Source: Phytophthora sp. 'mugwort' (taxonomy: Eukaryota; Oomycota; Peronosporomycetes; Peronosporales; Peronosporaceae). Taken from it: 64,000 bases of DNA. The notes beneath the pieces are model-generated. The model worked only from the letters and a program-made list of their open reading frames with translations. It did no database searches and was not told the origin of the DNA. The DNA lies in contig JAUCEF010000001.1 in NCBI GenBank assembly GCA_033558025.1, positions 2,108,001-2,172,000 on the forward strand, read 5' to 3'. Below are positions 63,134-64,000 of this stretch, piece by piece. How positions within the stretch are numbered: the stretch's first letter is position 1; the number at the start of each line of letters is the position of its first letter. The position numbers and the translations under genes are program-made.

Positions 63134-64000
63134 TCGAAAGTGAAAGGTAAATCTAACAATTATCATGCTTACAACATTTTTCATTCACACATCCTCGAAA
63201 CAAGCACCTCTTTTTCGATTCCCTTTGAGCTGTCCAATGGGAGGCACACGTGCCTTTGGGCTCTTAATGCATCCTGGGGTCTAAGTTTGCCATGATACCA
63301 ACAAAATACTGGTACAACTTCATGGGAACAATGCTTCTTTCCTCCATGCGCTACGCAGTTCTGTGGCTTGGTATTACAGATGATCCCGTCAATATGAATC
63401 CCAACTCTTGGAATATACCCTTAGCAGGAATTACAGCCCAAAAGTTATTCCCTCTCACCTTTTCAATGTATTAATAATTGGAATACAAAACGCATGAAAT
63501 TCCAGTCTAGGGGGTGGGAAAGTAACTTCTGTGCAGGATGTCTAACATCTGCTGCCTATGCCCTTGCTCCCTTCCTAGCTTTCTCGTAGTTCTGGCTGCA
63601 TCTCGCGAACCCCTCTCACAGACCTGACCGACTTGTTCCTTGAATCAAGGCGGAAGAGAAGCTTGGCGATCCACTTGAGGTGATCCTTTATGTCTTCAAG
63701 CTCAGCTCGATATTACAAGTGAATGGTTCATCGTATTCATAGGCTCGTTATCGTCAGCGCAATAATAGATCTCAACAACGCAGAAATTTTCGTCAGTGGG
63801 CCTGTCTGAGGCAGCGACAGCATGGCATGCACCCATGCGGATAACTCCTTCTGGGACAGGTAGGGAGGGGTACGCTGCGTATCTGCAAACGCTTGGCGTT
63901 AGTGGGCGTCGTGTGGGACTTCGTCTCGGAAGTCATGCTTCACAAAGCTGAGATGTTTGAAAACAGGGCGTGTGCTAACATCGCACGAATGCGACGAACT
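63134..64000. other. Intergenic, nothing recognised
   Basis: A 60-codon frame (63292-63474) contains hydrophobic and Trp-rich sequence but no known motif. The stretch may hold the edge of another transposon copy. Confidence 0.3.

Noticed and set aside
62258..63184. 308-codon minus-strand open frame opposite the Cys/His-repeat gene
   Set aside because: It is the antisense shadow of the repeat; the Cys and Gly codons of the sense strand keep the opposite frame free of stops. No domain and no promoter.
1..64000. CRISPR arrays, bacterial operons, ribosome binding sites, rRNA operons or tRNA genes
   Set aside because: The window is eukaryotic nuclear DNA. No regularly spaced repeats were found and no convincing tRNA cloverleaf was recognised by eye; the only rRNA is the 40-base mitochondrial fragment.

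Overview
The window looks like nuclear DNA of an oomycete, most likely Phytophthora or a close relative. The evidence is a secreted elicitin-like protein, short GT-AG introns of about 45-200 bases, long GC-rich coding exons, oomycete-type initiator motifs just upstream of two acyl-CoA synthetase genes, and transposon families with hAT/BED, pogo-like and mariner-like transposases. A captured mitochondrial fragment includes nad11, which oomycete mitochondria still encode.

Bases 1-7600 are mainly transposon debris: a MULE-like C-terminus with an inverted duplication, a decayed mariner-like transposase, a Myb/SANT-like relic and a full-length dead hAT transposase on the minus strand. A first gene island (7.6-20.6 kb) holds an EH-domain endocytic protein, a possible small five-exon gene, a pogo-type element carrying a second element inside it, an ABC-transporter relic, a divergent pair (coiled-coil protein and coiled-coil/SPRY protein) and a long-chain acyl-CoA synthetase.

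The 20.6-39 kb stretch is a transposon graveyard with datable nesting. A pogo-like element (22952-26955) is interrupted by a second pogo-like element (24498-26776). That element is in turn interrupted by a chimeric mitochondrial insertion made of cox1, large rRNA and nad11 pieces. Farther right lie a mariner-like pseudogene, two hAT pseudogenes, a third pogo-like element sitting inside the BED zinc finger of a fourth hAT copy, and a 1.05 kb terminal-inverted-repeat element with Pro/Ala-rich contents.

The right-hand gene island (39.4-63.1 kb) is dense and lipid/membrane oriented: a two-domain cyclic-nucleotide-binding protein, two more long-chain acyl-CoA synthetases flanking a GPI-type elicitin-like gene, two paralogous five- and four-exon FUSC-like membrane proteins with C-terminal EF-hands, two paralogous HIG1-type small membrane proteins, and between those a CDC50/LEM3 flippase subunit. 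The last gene encodes twelve Cys/His repeats of the WRKY19-like type. Shared themes are fatty-acid activation, sterol/lipid binding and membrane asymmetry, but co-regulation is inferred only from position. Exon boundaries were read by eye from splice consensus, frame and paralogue comparison.
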